Shown here one piece after another: positions 17,123 through 28,256 of a DNA stretch of 64,000 bases (position 1 is the stretch's first letter; the number at the start of each line of letters is the position of its first letter). The stretch is from the NCBI GenBank assembly GCA_963824105.1, contig CAWGNN010000008.1, positions 62,001-126,000 of the forward strand, written 5' to 3'. The position numbers were made by a program, and so were the translations under genes. The notes beneath the pieces were generated by a model. It worked only from the letters and a program-made list of their open reading frames with translations, was not told the origin of the DNA and made no database searches. Source of the stretch: CAWDVB01 sp963824105. Lineage in GTDB: Bacteria; Actinomycetota; Actinomycetes; Propionibacteriales; Nocardioidaceae.

Positions 17123-17421
17123 ACGTCCTCCTTCACGACCAGGACGCGAGCGTGGAGGACGTTGCGCTGCTGCAGGGCCGCTCGGAGTGCCCGGTGCAGG
17201 CCGTCCTCCAAGAAGAACTCGTCGCGCCACAGCACCACGTGGGCGAAGAGGTCGCCGAAGAACGTGGAGTCTTCATCCAGAAGAGCGCTGAGCTGCAGGG
17301 TGTCCTTCGTGGTCACCAGCTCGTCCAGGTGGATCTGGCGCGGGGGCAGGGCAGCCCAGTCAGCGGCGCTCAGGCCGTGCTCTGGATAGGGGCGCCCCTC
17401 TCCCACGCGCTTGAAGATCAC
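17119..17421 (-). CDS. Rv0430-like small protein
   Basis: 100 residues, ATG at 17421, overlapping the VirR-like gene by 4 bases. It contains the invariant-looking blocks GRPYPEHGLSAADWAALPP, QIHLDELVTTKDTL, LLDEDSTFFGDLFAHVVLW and LEDGLHRALRAALQQRNVLH. I recall this protein as the conserved partner of VirR in actinobacteria. Automatic annotation sometimes calls it a VapB-type antitoxin, which nothing in the context supports, since no toxin gene is near. No membrane or signal segment is present, so it is cytoplasmic. Function unknown. Confidence 0.8.
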   Translation of the reverse strand: MIFKRVGEGRPYPEHGLSAADWAALPPRQIHLDELVTTKDTLQLSALLDEDSTFFGDLFAHVVLWRDEFFLEDGLHRALRAALQQRNVLHARVLVVKEDV

Positions 17422-17499
17422 CCGAACAGCATAGGTGCGTCCGCTGACGGAGCGCTGAGGTGTCCGCAGGGACGGCTGCTCAGGAGGGGCTCGAGACCC

Positions 17500-17724
17500 T
17501 CACGCGCACCAGCGGGTGAACTCCTCGACGAGGTCGGCCGGGGCGTACACACCGCGCAGCTCATCGCGGCCGCGGAAGAGCTCCGTCACGCCGTAGACAT
17601 GCCGGGCCTGTCGCTTGGTTCGTGAGGACGCCGCGGGCTTCGCGGCGACGCTCGGCACGATGGTCACTTCGGTCGTGGTCTCGAGACTGAACACGGTGGT
17701 GTTCTGCGTCTGGTCGAAGCTCAC
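17500..17724 (-). CDS. Small hypothetical protein
   Basis: 74 residues from a GTG at 17724, preceded by a strong GGAGGAG site 6-12 bases upstream. It has a threonine-rich N-terminal half, a basic middle (SSRTKRQARHVYGV) and a C-terminal helix DLVEEFTRWCA. I do not recognise a family. It may be transcribed together with the Rv0430/VirR pair, which starts 78 bases downstream. The good ribosome site is the main support. Confidence 0.55.
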   Translation of the reverse strand: MSFDQTQNTTVFSLETTTEVTIVPSVAAKPAASSRTKRQARHVYGVTELFRGRDELRGVYAPADLVEEFTRWCA

Positions 17725-18004
17725 GGCGGACTCCTCCCTGTAGGGCCGTCCACGGTCCTCCCCGTGGGTTGCAGCTCACCCTGGCATCGGTTGTGCACCG
17801 AAATGTGCCGAGGGTGTTTCAGGAGAGAAAAATACTTGGATCGATCAAATCCGGCACACCGGCAGGGGTTCCAGCGCCTACGCCGCAGGTTGTGCGGAAG
17901 CGGCGAAGGTTCGGCAACGGCCCGGCGCGTCCGGCGGCCGGTTCGGCCATTGATGGCACTCTTGTCTGCGTTCTACTGGGAATCAGCGTCAAGGGGAGCA
18001 CAAC

Positions 18005-18670
18005 ATGTCAGGCACCATGCGCCCGTCCAAGCCCGGCTCCGGTCTGCCCGGCGGCTCGCTGGCCTTCATCGTGGGCAGCCTGGTCATCGCAGTGGTGGTC
18101 CTCGTCGTGGCCCTGAGGGGTGGCTCCCAGAACGGGGCCACCGCCACCGACTACCTGGCCTCAGCGGTCTCCTCGCATGATGCCGGGACGGCGATGCCGC
18201 CGTGGCCGGTGGCGGCCGATCCCTCCGCCGCGATCCGCGCGGCGGGTCTGACCCCCTTGGCGTCAGAAGGCACGGCCGACCACTTCCATGCGCACCTCGA
18301 CGTCCTGGTCAACGGATCACCGGTCCAGGTCCCGGCCGACATCGGGATCGATGAGGCCAACAAGCTGATCAGCTCACTGCATACCCACGACCCCTCTGGG
18401 GTCATCCACATCGAGGCTCCGGTGGCCGGCAGCGCCTACTACCTCGGACAGTTGTTCACCGAGTGGAACGTCGCGCTGTCGTCGGACACCCTCGGAGGGC
18501 TGAAGGCCGACGGCACCGCGACGACGTTGACCGCCTACGTGGACGGCAAGCCGTTCTCCGGGGATCCTGCGACCATCAAGCTCGAGGAACACGAGGAGAT
18601 CGCGCTCGTGTACGGGCCCGCGGGGGACAGCGTGGCCATTCCGAGCACCTACGACTTCGGCAACCTCTGA
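18005..18670 (+). CDS. Membrane-anchored extracytoplasmic protein with clustered histidines
   Basis: 221 residues, ATG after an AAGGGG site. Residues about 19-37 form one membrane helix with a positive N-terminus, so the rest faces outside. The outer part has an HFHAHLDVLVNG block (H93, H95, H97), a SLHTHDPSGVIHIEAP block (H126, H128, H135) and a LGQLFTEWNV segment. Such spaced histidines on presumed strands suggest a metal site. I have seen this histidine pattern in uncharacterised actinobacterial proteins but know no function. The gene is monocistronic, with about 280 bases upstream free of genes. Confidence 0.8.
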   Translation: MSGTMRPSKPGSGLPGGSLAFIVGSLVIAVVVLVVALRGGSQNGATATDYLASAVSSHDAGTAMPPWPVAADPSAAIRAAGLTPLASEGTADHFHAHLDVLVNGSPVQVPADIGIDEANKLISSLHTHDPSGVIHIEAPVAGSAYYLGQLFTEWNVALSSDTLGGLKADGTATTLTAYVDGKPFSGDPATIKLEEHEEIALVYGPAGDSVAIPSTYDFGNL

Positions 18671-18835
18671 CCACGCCGCACCCGACAGGTCGGGGGCGGG
18701 AAGCACTCGTCTTCCGATGCGCTTGACCACGCCGGGAATGGGATGAGTTCAGCACCCGCGTCGCAGCATCCACGCCGGAAGCCGCCATCTCGCCGGGCAG
18801 CGCGAGGATCCTCATCGGCGGTAGCGTAGTCGGCT

Positions 18836-19591
18836 GTGGGCGCCATTCCTGACGGTCAATCGATCGCTGGTGTGATTGAGACGATGCGGCGCCGGTCCGA
18901 GGCGCTGCCCATGGGACAAACGCATCGTCGTGAGTTCCTGGACACGTACCGGCGCACGACCGTCGCCGTGGGCGCCGCGATACGCAACGACGTGTTCGAG
19001 GACGGCGCCTGGGTGGAGGCGTGGGACGTGGCTTTCGCTGGTCTCTACCTGGACGCACTCGATGCAGACCTGAGCGGCGGATCGGTGCCGCGTCCCTGGC
19101 GGCTAGCCTTCGACGCCCCATCGGACCTGCCGTTGCTGCGGCACGTGCTGCTGGGCATCAATGCGCACATCAACTACGACCTGCCGCAGGCTCTGCTCGC
19201 CGTGATAGACGACGCCGAGTTCGAGGACCCCGCCGTCGTGGACCGCCGACGACGGGATCACGAGCGCATCGACGGGGTGCTCTCCGGACGGGTGAGCGCG
19301 GAGGACCACGAGTTGGCGGCACGCTCCGCGCGCAACCTTGTCGACCGAGCCCTGAGGCCGCTCAACCAGCGGGCGTCCAAGAAGTTCCTGCGCGAGGCTC
19401 GGCAGAAGGTGTGGCACAACACCGTCGAAATGCACCGCGCCCGCGTCGCTGGGCCCGATGCGTATGCCGAACGGCTCGGTGAGCTCGAGGTGCTCAGCGC
19501 TGCCAAGATCGCCGACCTACTGGCGCCGGGTCAGGTCCTGCTGCGGCTGGCGGTGGCCGGTTTCGGCGTGGTGCTGCCACCGCCCGGGTGA
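18836..19591 (+). CDS. DUF5995 family protein
   Basis: 251 residues from a GTG at 18836. The ends of the chain and the segments HRREFLDTYRRTTVAVG, LLRHVLLGINAHINYDLPQA and VWHNTVEMHRAR agree with the DUF5995 family, helical proteins of unknown function in actinobacteria. The conserved His and Asn in the INAHINYDLP motif could form a metal or active site; this is a guess. It converges with the membrane-protein gene on the other strand with 3 bases between the stops. Confidence 0.82.
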   Translation: MGAIPDGQSIAGVIETMRRRSEALPMGQTHRREFLDTYRRTTVAVGAAIRNDVFEDGAWVEAWDVAFAGLYLDALDADLSGGSVPRPWRLAFDAPSDLPLLRHVLLGINAHINYDLPQALLAVIDDAEFEDPAVVDRRRRDHERIDGVLSGRVSAEDHELAARSARNLVDRALRPLNQRASKKFLREARQKVWHNTVEMHRARVAGPDAYAERLGELEVLSAAKIADLLAPGQVLLRLAVAGFGVVLPPPG

Positions 19592-19594
19592 CCC

Positions 19595-20419
19595 TCAGCT
19601 CGGGCGCGCGCGGAAGTCTTCGCGATGAGCGAGCCGTAGGTAGATGGATCCACACAACACGGCCAGCAGACCCACCAGCAGGGACCAGGTCAGGGGTCGG
19701 TCGGTGAAGAACTCACCGCGGGCGCGGACCACGGCCACCAGCATGAGCCCGATCATGATGATGGCCACCTCGAGCATGAGCCCGAGTGAGGACCACCTCG
19801 GGTCTCGTACGACCACAAGTCCCGCGCCACCCAGGCAGAAGATGGCCGCCACGACCCGGCAGGTGAGCGGTGTCAGCAGCCACGGCCAGTGCGGGATCCA
19901 ACTGCCTGGCGAGACGAACATCGCGACCCCTGCGGCAAGCGCGGACGCGCCAGCCAGCCCGATCGCGATTCGAGTCGCTGCCCCGAGGCGCTCTGCCGCA
20001 GGGTCGACCACCGCGGCGGAGCGCTGGTTGGCGACCCACGCCGCGATCACAAGGAACGGTGCCACGAAGTAGAGCGCGGCCCAGATCCAGAACGCCACCT
20101 TGGCATGGCTGAACTTGTCCCAGTACACCACGGTCGCTACCCCCAGCAGCGTGGCGAAAAGGGCGACCGCCGGGAATCCCGCCCTCATGGCGTGCCACCG
20201 GCGCTCGCCCTGAACGCGGAGGAAGAACCACGATCCACCGAGATACGCCGAGGCCAATACCATCGGGGACATGGTGGGCTTCATCGGCCACGACCACAGC
20301 CGCGCTGTGTCATCGGGGAAGAGGTAGAGCAGCACGAAAGCCACCACCAAGAACGGCGCGATGAACAGGGAGAGCGCCCGCGTGTATGACAGAACTCGAT
20401 CGTCACGCTCCATCGCCAC
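19595..20419 (-). CDS. Multi-pass membrane protein of unknown function
   Basis: 274 residues. Starts are possible at GTG 20419 or ATG 20413 (MERDDRVLS). About eight hydrophobic segments are spaced evenly, beginning SLFIAPFLVVAFVLLYLFP and ending LLVGLLAVLCGSIYL. Tryptophans are many, especially near the outer ends (RLWSWPMKPT, WIPHWPWLLTPL). I know no family. No operon partner is seen: the tRNA-Ser gene lies upstream on the same strand but more than 360 bases away. Confidence 0.75.
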   Translation of the reverse strand: MAMERDDRVLSYTRALSLFIAPFLVVAFVLLYLFPDDTARLWSWPMKPTMSPMVLASAYLGGSWFFLRVQGERRWHAMRAGFPAVALFATLLGVATVVYWDKFSHAKVAFWIWAALYFVAPFLVIAAWVANQRSAAVVDPAAERLGAATRIAIGLAGASALAAGVAMFVSPGSWIPHWPWLLTPLTCRVVAAIFCLGGAGLVVVRDPRWSSLGLMLEVAIIMIGLMLVAVVRARGEFFTDRPLTWSLLVGLLAVLCGSIYLRLAHREDFRARPS

Positions 20420-20781
20420 CTCCGCGGCCCTGCCCGTGCAGGGCGCAAAGGTTACGCCATTGCCAGTGGGCCCTCGGAGGCATCATCCCTCAGGAGCCTC
20501 AGCCGATACATCCCCCGCGACGCTCGTGGAACCGGCACCAGAAGGTGCAGTCGTGGCGAGTCGGCACCTTCCGTGCAGCGGGCAGGCCAGTGCGCCGCCC
20601 GTCGGCATGCTGGGGACGGAGAGGTGACAATTTTCGCGACGAGCCGAGCCGAGAACGGCCGGAGACGCGCCGCGGGCCCTGCGGCGCATCTGAGACTACG
20701 AGCCACAGAGCAGACAAACACCGCCATGCGTCACAACGGACCGCGATCGGCGTGCTCGCAGGTCGGCGGTGCAAAATTTGG
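20420..20781. other. Gene-free region between tRNA-Ser and the membrane-protein gene
   Basis: About 360 bases with no convincing gene. It contains an inverted repeat GCGCCGC...GCGGCGC around 20669-20689 with a GC-rich loop, which could stop transcription coming from the tRNA. The last 12 bases before the tRNA (GCAAAATTTGGC) are AT-rich. Confidence 0.5.
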
Positions 20782-20867
20782 CGGAGGATAGGGGATTCGA
20801 ACCCCTGAGGGCTGTTAACCCAACCCGCTTTCCAAGCGAGCGCCATAGGCCACTAGGCGAATCCTCC
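20782..20867 (-). tRNA. tRNA-Ser (anticodon GGA)
   Basis: 86 bases with acceptor stem GGAGGAT/ATCCTCC and G as discriminator. The anticodon loop TTGGAAA sits on a CGCTTGGAAAGCG hairpin, giving anticodon GGA. The variable arm is long, as expected for serine tRNA, and the T loop GGTTCGAATC is standard. No CCA is encoded. Confidence 0.97.
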
Positions 20868-20946
20868 GCCGGAGAGGCTACCCGTCGGGGAGCCAGAGCG
20901 GGAAATCGTTCCGGTTTCGTACCCGCCAAAGCCCTGCCTTAGACTC

Positions 20947-21041
20947 GGGGCAACCCCCCGCGTGGCGTCATCTCGCCCAACTCCCCCAGGGCCGGAAGGC
21001 AGCAAGGGTAAGTGAGCTCTGGCGGGTGCGCGGGGGGCCTC
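20947..21041 (+). ncRNA. ffs: Signal recognition particle RNA, small bacterial (4.5S) type
   Basis: The sequence holds the universally conserved SRP helix 8 core GGGCCGGAAGGCAGCAAGGG (20989-21008) with its GGAA tetraloop. Long flanking arms pair: CCCCCCGCG near 20954 with CGCGGGGGG near 21030. The RNA joins Ffh to target membrane proteins to the translocon. It lies between tRNA-Ser and dnaX, a placement common in actinobacteria. The exact ends are estimates from pairing. Confidence 0.95.
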
Positions 21042-21142
21042 TTGCTGCTCGGGGCCCGGTTTGTGCCTTCCGGGGCGTGGCCGCCTCTCACCGGCTGGTG
21101 CCGCCCCTATCGGGTGTCGGGGCCGGTGGTTAGGGTTCAGGC

Positions 21143-23044
21143 GTGGATGCACCACTTGCGCTCTACCGTCGCTACCGCCCCGAGACCTTCGACGAGGTCA
21201 TCGGTCAGGAGCACGTGACCGAGCCGCTCAAGGCGGCGTTGCGGCACAACCGGGTGCACCACGCGTACTTGTTCTCGGGCCCCCGCGGCTGCGGCAAGAC
21301 CTCGAGCGCCCGGATCCTGGCCCGGGCTTTGAACTGCGAGCAGGGTCCCACCGACACCCCGTGCGGCGTCTGTCAGTCGTGCATCGACCTGTCCCGCTCG
21401 GGCGGCGGTTCGATGGACGTGATCGAGATTGACGCCGCCAGCCACGGCGGCGTGGAGGACACTCGGGATCTGCGCGAGCGAGCATTCTTCGCCCCGGTGT
21501 CGAGCCGCTTCAAGATCTACATCATCGATGAGGCGCACATGGTCTCCCCGCAGGGCTTCAACGCCCTGCTCAAGCTGGTCGAGGAGCCGCCGCCGCACTT
21601 GAAGTTCATCTTCGCCACCACCGAGCCGGAGAAGGTCATCGGCACGATCAAGTCGCGGACCCACCACTACCCGTTTCGGCTGATCCCGCCGCGCACCCTG
21701 TCGAGCTACCTGGCCGTGATCTGCGACCAGGAGGGCGTCAAGATCGACCCCGCGGCGTTGCCGCTGGTAGTCCGGGCCGGCGGCGGGTCTGCTCGGGACA
21801 CCCTGTCGGTGCTCGACCAGCTGATCGGCGGATCCGACGACGACGGCGTCACCTACCAGCTCACGACGTCCCTGCTCGGCTTCACCCCAGACACTCTGCT
21901 CGACGAGATTATCGACGCCTTCGCGGCGCAGGACGGTAGGTCCGTCTTCGGCGTCGTCGACAAGGTGATCGAGTCTGGCCAGGATCCTCGGAGGTTCACC
22001 GAGGACCTGCTGCGGCGGCTTCGCGACCTGGTCGTCATTGCCTCCGTGCCCGACGCGTCCGCGAGTGGACTGATCGACGTTCCGGAGGATCAGGCGGCCC
22101 GGTTGACCGCCCAGGCAGCGCGTTTCGGTCGGGCGGATCTGGTCCGTTCCGCGGACACGGTTGCCGAGGCCCTGACCGAGCTCAAGGGAGCGACGGCGCC
22201 GCGGCTCCTGCTGGAGCTGCTCTGCGCCAGGGTGCTGCTGCCTGGGGCCGACCACACCACCGAGGGCGTCCTGGCGCGTCTGGACCGGATTGAGCGGCGG
22301 CTCGACTTCGCTGGATCCTCAGCCCCCGAGCCTCAGCCTGTGTCCGCCGCGCCTGCCCCCGCTCATCCTCGGCCGACTGCGACCCCTGACCCTCCGAAGG
22401 AGCCAGCTCCCGTCCCGGAGGCCCCCGCCGCGGAGGCCCCCGCCGCGGGGACTCCTGATCCCGAGACTCCTGCCGCGAGCGCGGCGGCCGGTCCGGCTGC
22501 TCCGGCCGGGGACGTGCCAGCGCCAGACCAGCCCGGAGGGCTCTCCGTCACCGACCTCCGCAGGTTGTGGCCCGACGTCATCGCCTTGGCCAAGGAGCGC
22601 AAGCGCGTCACCTGGATGCTGTTGAGTCACGGATCCCAGGTGGTCTCGGTCGACGACACCGTGCTGACCCTCGGTTTCCACGAGAGAGGCGCACGCGACA
22701 TGTTCCTCAGCAGTGGGCACGACGAAGTCGTGCGCCAGTTGTTGATCGATCGGATCGGTCGCGACTACGCCGTTGAGGCGGTTGTCGCTCCGGGCCAGGC
22801 GGCCGACGCACCACCTGCCCCTGCAGTGCAAGCGCCGGCTCCTGCGACCAGGCAGGCTCCGTCGGCTGCGGTTGCAGAGGCCAGAGAGGCGATGACTGCG
22901 TCGGCAGACCCTGGTGAGGCAGAGACCGGCGACCCCGACGCCGACGTCTCGCCTGACGACCCCGAGGAGGAGTCCTTGGGCGGGGCCGAGCTCATCCAGC
23001 AGACTCTCGGTGGCACCGTGATCGAAGAGATCAGCCACGACTGA
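21143..23044 (+). CDS. dnaX: DNA polymerase III gamma/tau subunit
   Basis: 633 residues from GTG 21143 (VDAPLALYRRYRPETFDEVIGQ). It contains the Walker A motif GPRGCGKTS (46-54), the four zinc cysteines C65, C74, C77 and C80, DEAHMV as Walker B, the sensor I region TTEPEKV and the SRT-type arginine-finger region (KSRTHHY). It is the clamp-loader ATPase that also binds the polymerase core and DnaB. After residue 380 comes a long Ala/Pro-rich low-complexity linker, then a conserved C-terminal domain (LRRLWPDVIALAKERKRVTW), then a second Ala-rich acidic tail. No A-rich slippery heptamer was found, so a frameshifted gamma form seems unlikely. It opens a co-directional run with ybaB and recR. Confidence 0.97.
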   Translation: MDAPLALYRRYRPETFDEVIGQEHVTEPLKAALRHNRVHHAYLFSGPRGCGKTSSARILARALNCEQGPTDTPCGVCQSCIDLSRSGGGSMDVIEIDAASHGGVEDTRDLRERAFFAPVSSRFKIYIIDEAHMVSPQGFNALLKLVEEPPPHLKFIFATTEPEKVIGTIKSRTHHYPFRLIPPRTLSSYLAVICDQEGVKIDPAALPLVVRAGGGSARDTLSVLDQLIGGSDDDGVTYQLTTSLLGFTPDTLLDEIIDAFAAQDGRSVFGVVDKVIESGQDPRRFTEDLLRRLRDLVVIASVPDASASGLIDVPEDQAARLTAQAARFGRADLVRSADTVAEALTELKGATAPRLLLELLCARVLLPGADHTTEGVLARLDRIERRLDFAGSSAPEPQPVSAAPAPAHPRPTATPDPPKEPAPVPEAPAAEAPAAGTPDPETPAASAAAGPAAPAGDVPAPDQPGGLSVTDLRRLWPDVIALAKERKRVTWMLLSHGSQVVSVDDTVLTLGFHERGARDMFLSSGHDEVVRQLLIDRIGRDYAVEAVVAPGQAADAPPAPAVQAPAPATRQAPSAAVAEAREAMTASADPGEAETGDPDADVSPDDPEEESLGGAELIQQTLGGTVIEEISHD

Positions 23045-23070
23045 GCAGAACCTGAGCAGAGAAGGACGAC

Positions 23071-23427
23071 ATGACAGAGAACCCGTTCGGCGACGGAGGT
23101 TTCGACCTCGGTGGTCTGCTGGAGCAGGCCCAGGCCATGCAGCAGCAGATGATGGCCGCCCAGGCTGAGCTCAGCGAGGCGACCGTCGATGGCACCGTCG
23201 CCGGTGGCCTGGTGACGGTGACCGTCTCGGGCATCGGCGACCTCGTCGGGGTTCGGATCAGCAGAGGATCCTTCGACCCCGAGGACACCGAGGACCTCGA
23301 GGACATGATCGTGGCCGCCTACCGCGACGCCCGAACCAGGGCCGACTCTCTGGCAACCGAGAAGCTTGGGCCGTTGGCCCAGGGGATGTCCGGGCAGGGC
23401 GGGCCCGCCCTGCCGACGGGCTTCTGA
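23071..23427 (+). CDS. YbaB/EbfC family nucleoid-associated protein
   Basis: 118 residues, ATG after a GAGAAGGA site. It has the YbaB core: the glutamine/methionine-rich helix LEQAQAMQQQMMAAQAEL, then GTVAGGLVTVTVSGIGDLVGVRI and a helix VAAYRDARTRAD. YbaB proteins are small dimers that bind DNA and stand between dnaX and recR in many bacteria, exactly as here. The sequence is acidic in the DTEDLED stretch. Confidence 0.95.
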   Translation: MTENPFGDGGFDLGGLLEQAQAMQQQMMAAQAELSEATVDGTVAGGLVTVTVSGIGDLVGVRISRGSFDPEDTEDLEDMIVAAYRDARTRADSLATEKLGPLAQGMSGQGGPALPTGF

Positions 23428-23436
23428 CGGTCCGCC

Positions 23437-24036
23437 GTGTACGAAGGCATCGTCCAGGACCTCATCGACGAGCTGGGACGTCTTCCCGGCGTCGGGCCTA
23501 AGGGAGCGCAACGGATCGCGTTCTACCTGCTGCAGTCCGACCCGGCAGATGTCCGTCGGCTCGCTCAGGTGCTCGTCGAGGTGAAGGAGAAGGTCCGTTT
23601 CTGCTCGGTCTGCGGCAACGTCTCCGAGGAGGAGACCTGCCGCATCTGTCGCGACCCGCGGCGTGACCCGTCGGTGTTGTGCGTGGTCGAAGAGTCCAAG
23701 GACGTCGTCGCCGTCGAGCGGACCCGCGAGTACCGCGGGCGGTACCACGTCCTGGGGGGCGCAATCTCGCCCATCGAGGGGATCGGCCCCGACCAGCTGA
23801 GGATCAAGGAGCTGCTGGGTCGACTTGCCGATGGACAAGTCACCGAGGTGATCTTGGCGACCGACCCGAACCTTGAGGGCGAGGCGACCGCGACATATCT
23901 CACCAGGATGTTGAAGCCGTTGGGCTTGCGTGTGACCCGCCTAGCGAGTGGACTTCCCGTAGGAGGGGACCTCGAGTACGCCGACGAGGTGACCCTCGGC
24001 AGGGCTTTCGAAGGGAGACGAGCCGTCGATGACTGA
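23437..24036 (+). CDS. recR: Recombination mediator protein RecR
   Basis: 199 residues from GTG 23437. It has the helix-hairpin-helix [20 protein letters not shown], then a C4 zinc finger ([17 protein letters not shown]), then a Toprim domain ([17 protein letters not shown], Glu near residue 87; [15 protein letters not shown]) and the C-terminal Walker-like strand. With RecO and RecF it loads RecA on gapped DNA. It overlaps the start of the DUF5063 gene by 8 bases. Confidence 0.97.
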   Translation: MYEGIVQDLIDELGRLPGVGPKGAQRIAFYLLQSDPADVRRLAQVLVEVKEKVRFCSVCGNVSEEETCRICRDPRRDPSVLCVVEESKDVVAVERTREYRGRYHVLGGAISPIEGIGPDQLRIKELLGRLADGQVTEVILATDPNLEGEATATYLTRMLKPLGLRVTRLASGLPVGGDLEYADEVTLGRAFEGRRAVDD

Positions 24037-24622
24037 CCCGGCAGTATCCAGCGAGCTGGAGGACTTCGCCCAGCAGATCGCCGATCACGTCGAGTCGTTC
24101 CTGCTCGCGTTGCAGGCCATCTCGCGTGGTGAGGGCGAGCAGAGCACGGTCAGCCTGTTGCTTCTCGAGGTCAGCCAGCTGCTCCTCGCTGGAGGGCGGC
24201 TCGGCGTGAGCGCCGACTTCCGTCCGACCGAGGAGTTCGAGCCGGACCCCGGACCCGACCCCGATCTGGACCGGATGCGGCTGCGCCTCGCCGAGCTGCT
24301 GGAGGGTGTGGATGCCTACAGCGAGGTGTTCGACCCGTACGAGCACCCTGCCGAGGTGATCTCCCAGCTCCTGTCCGACGAGCTGACCAGTATCGCCAGC
24401 GCTCTGGCGCACGGTCTACGCCACTACCGCGACGGGCGGGTCGAGGAGGCGCTGTGGTGGTGGCAGTTCTCCTACATCTCGTCGTGGGGTCCTGAGGCGA
24501 GCAGCGCGCTCAGGGCGCTGCAGTCGATCGTGGCGCACGACCGACTCGATGCCGACTACGGCTTCGAGATCGACCAGGTTGCCGAGGCAAACAGAATGCT
24601 CGGATCGCCGGGATCAGCCTGA
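24029..24622 (+). CDS. DUF5063 family protein
   Basis: 197 residues, ATG inside the end of recR. Helical and acidic, with [20 protein letters not shown] at the start, [20 protein letters not shown] in the middle and [14 protein letters not shown] later; these agree with DUF5063. The acidic Pro/Asp stretch [10 protein letters not shown] is a linker. Function unknown. Its fixed place after recR in actinobacteria, as I recall it, suggests a link to recombination or simply operon conservation. Confidence 0.85.
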   Translation: MTDPAVSSELEDFAQQIADHVESFLLALQAISRGEGEQSTVSLLLLEVSQLLLAGGRLGVSADFRPTEEFEPDPGPDPDLDRMRLRLAELLEGVDAYSEVFDPYEHPAEVISQLLSDELTSIASALAHGLRHYRDGRVEEALWWWQFSYISSWGPEASSALRALQSIVAHDRLDADYGFEIDQVAEANRMLGSPGSA

Positions 24623-24713
24623 CTCCCGCGTACCGCAGCGCGGTACCAAGCAGCGCGCCCGGGTCAGCGCCGATAGAATTCCGCGAACCACCTCCGAGAA
24701 CCGCGGGAGCATC

Positions 24714-27019
<2,306 letters not shown>

Positions 27020-27023
27020 GTCG

Positions 27024-28256
27024 TCAGCGGTTCCGCAGCGCCTCCCGCAGCCCGATGCGGGCCCCGGTGCGCACGACGGCGTTGCGGTAGATCCGTCCGG
27101 CGAGCAGGGCGAGCAGCGGGATGGAGGCGATCATCAGCGCCAGCGAGACGATCGTGTCGATGAGAGGCACCGAGCCGATCGCTTGCCGGATCGGCATCAG
27201 AGTCGGCGCGAACGGCGGCAGCAGCGACATGACGCGCACCAGGGAGCTGCCCGGATTTTGCGGGACCACGGTGACGCCAAGGATGTAGCCGACGATGAGG
27301 AACGACAGCACTGGCATCATCACACCGCCAACATCCTCCTGGCGAGACACCAGAGCCGCCGCGGCTGCCAGGGCGAACGCGTAGGCAAAGAATCCGAGAA
27401 CGAACCAGACGATCACCCAGACGACCGCTCCCACCGCGGTGGGGACCGCGAGGGTGAGCGAGCCCAGGGCGATCGACACCCCCAGCCCTGCCCCGGCGAT
27501 GACGACCAACTGGGCCAGCCCCAGCAGACCGATGCCGAGAACCTTGCCGCTCATCAGCTGCCATGGCTTGACCGTCGCCAGCAGCAGCTCGACCACCCGC
27601 GTCGACTTCTCCTCCACCACGCCTTGGGCGATGAACTGCCCGTTCACCTGCAGAACGATGAAGATCAGGACTCCGGCGAGAATGCCGAGGAAGACGCGCT
27701 GCGGGTCATAGGTCGGGGGAGGGGTAAGCGAAACGACGGTGACCTTTGCCTGGGCGAGCGCTGCCTGGAAGGCTGCCGGATCTCCGCCGAGCTTCTGGAT
27801 CTCCGCCGCGGTCGTCAGGTTGCCCGTGAGCACGTTGAGTGTCCTCGCCAGCCCCGAGTTGAGCGAGCTCTTCACAATCACGGTCAAGGGCGGGCTCGCC
27901 CCGATCAGCAGAGCGTCGAGGGTCCCGTCGGAGACCTCTGCCCTCCCGGCAGCTTCGTCGGAGACCGGCCGCACGGTGATCGACATGCCCAAGGCGTCCC
28001 CGACGCTGGTCAGCGACGTGGCCAGCGAGCCGGCCTCGGGGGTGACCCCGACGGTGACCTTGGTGCCGATCCCGCCGGCGAACTTGGCGACCACAGCCAT
28101 GACGATGATGACCGCGATCAGCAGGAGTGAGGTGTAGCGCCAGGCCTTGGACTGCCAGCGGGAGAGGATCTCACGTCGGGCCACCAGGCCGATCGTCTGC
28201 GTCGAGCTGCCCTTGCCCGGCGATCCGAATCCGGGACGACCATCTCTCTGGCTCAT
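27024..28256 (-). CDS. ABC-2 type exporter permease (NatB-like)
   Basis: 410 residues. One N-terminal membrane helix (TSLLLIAVIIVMAVVAKFAG) is followed by a large outer domain (about residues 70-185) and five to six helices in the C-terminal half. The EEKSTRVVELLLATVKPWQLMSGK loop is typical of NatB/ABC2_membrane_3 permeases. With the ATPase encoded just upstream (overlap of 4 bases) it forms an exporter of the NatAB kind, which exports Na+ or other compounds in Bacillus. The cargo here is unknown. Confidence 0.9.
   Translation of the reverse strand: MSQRDGRPGFGSPGKGSSTQTIGLVARREILSRWQSKAWRYTSLLLIAVIIVMAVVAKFAGGIGTKVTVGVTPEAGSLATSLTSVGDALGMSITVRPVSDEAAGRAEVSDGTLDALLIGASPPLTVIVKSSLNSGLARTLNVLTGNLTTAAEIQKLGGDPAAFQAALAQAKVTVVSLTPPPTYDPQRVFLGILAGVLIFIVLQVNGQFIAQGVVEEKSTRVVELLLATVKPWQLMSGKVLGIGLLGLAQLVVIAGAGLGVSIALGSLTLAVPTAVGAVVWVIVWFVLGFFAYAFALAAAAALVSRQEDVGGVMMPVLSFLIVGYILGVTVVPQNPGSSLVRVMSLLPPFAPTLMPIRQAIGSVPLIDTIVSLALMIASIPLLALLAGRIYRNAVVRTGARIGLREALRNR

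Noticed and set aside
17119..17421. VapB-type antitoxin annotation for the Rv0430-like gene
   Set aside because: No toxin gene lies beside it and the sequence lacks a clear antitoxin DNA-binding motif; the VirR neighbour gives a better context.
21143..23044. Programmed frameshift in dnaX for a short gamma form
   Set aside because: No run of A residues or slippery heptamer with a following hairpin was found in the GC-rich linker region.
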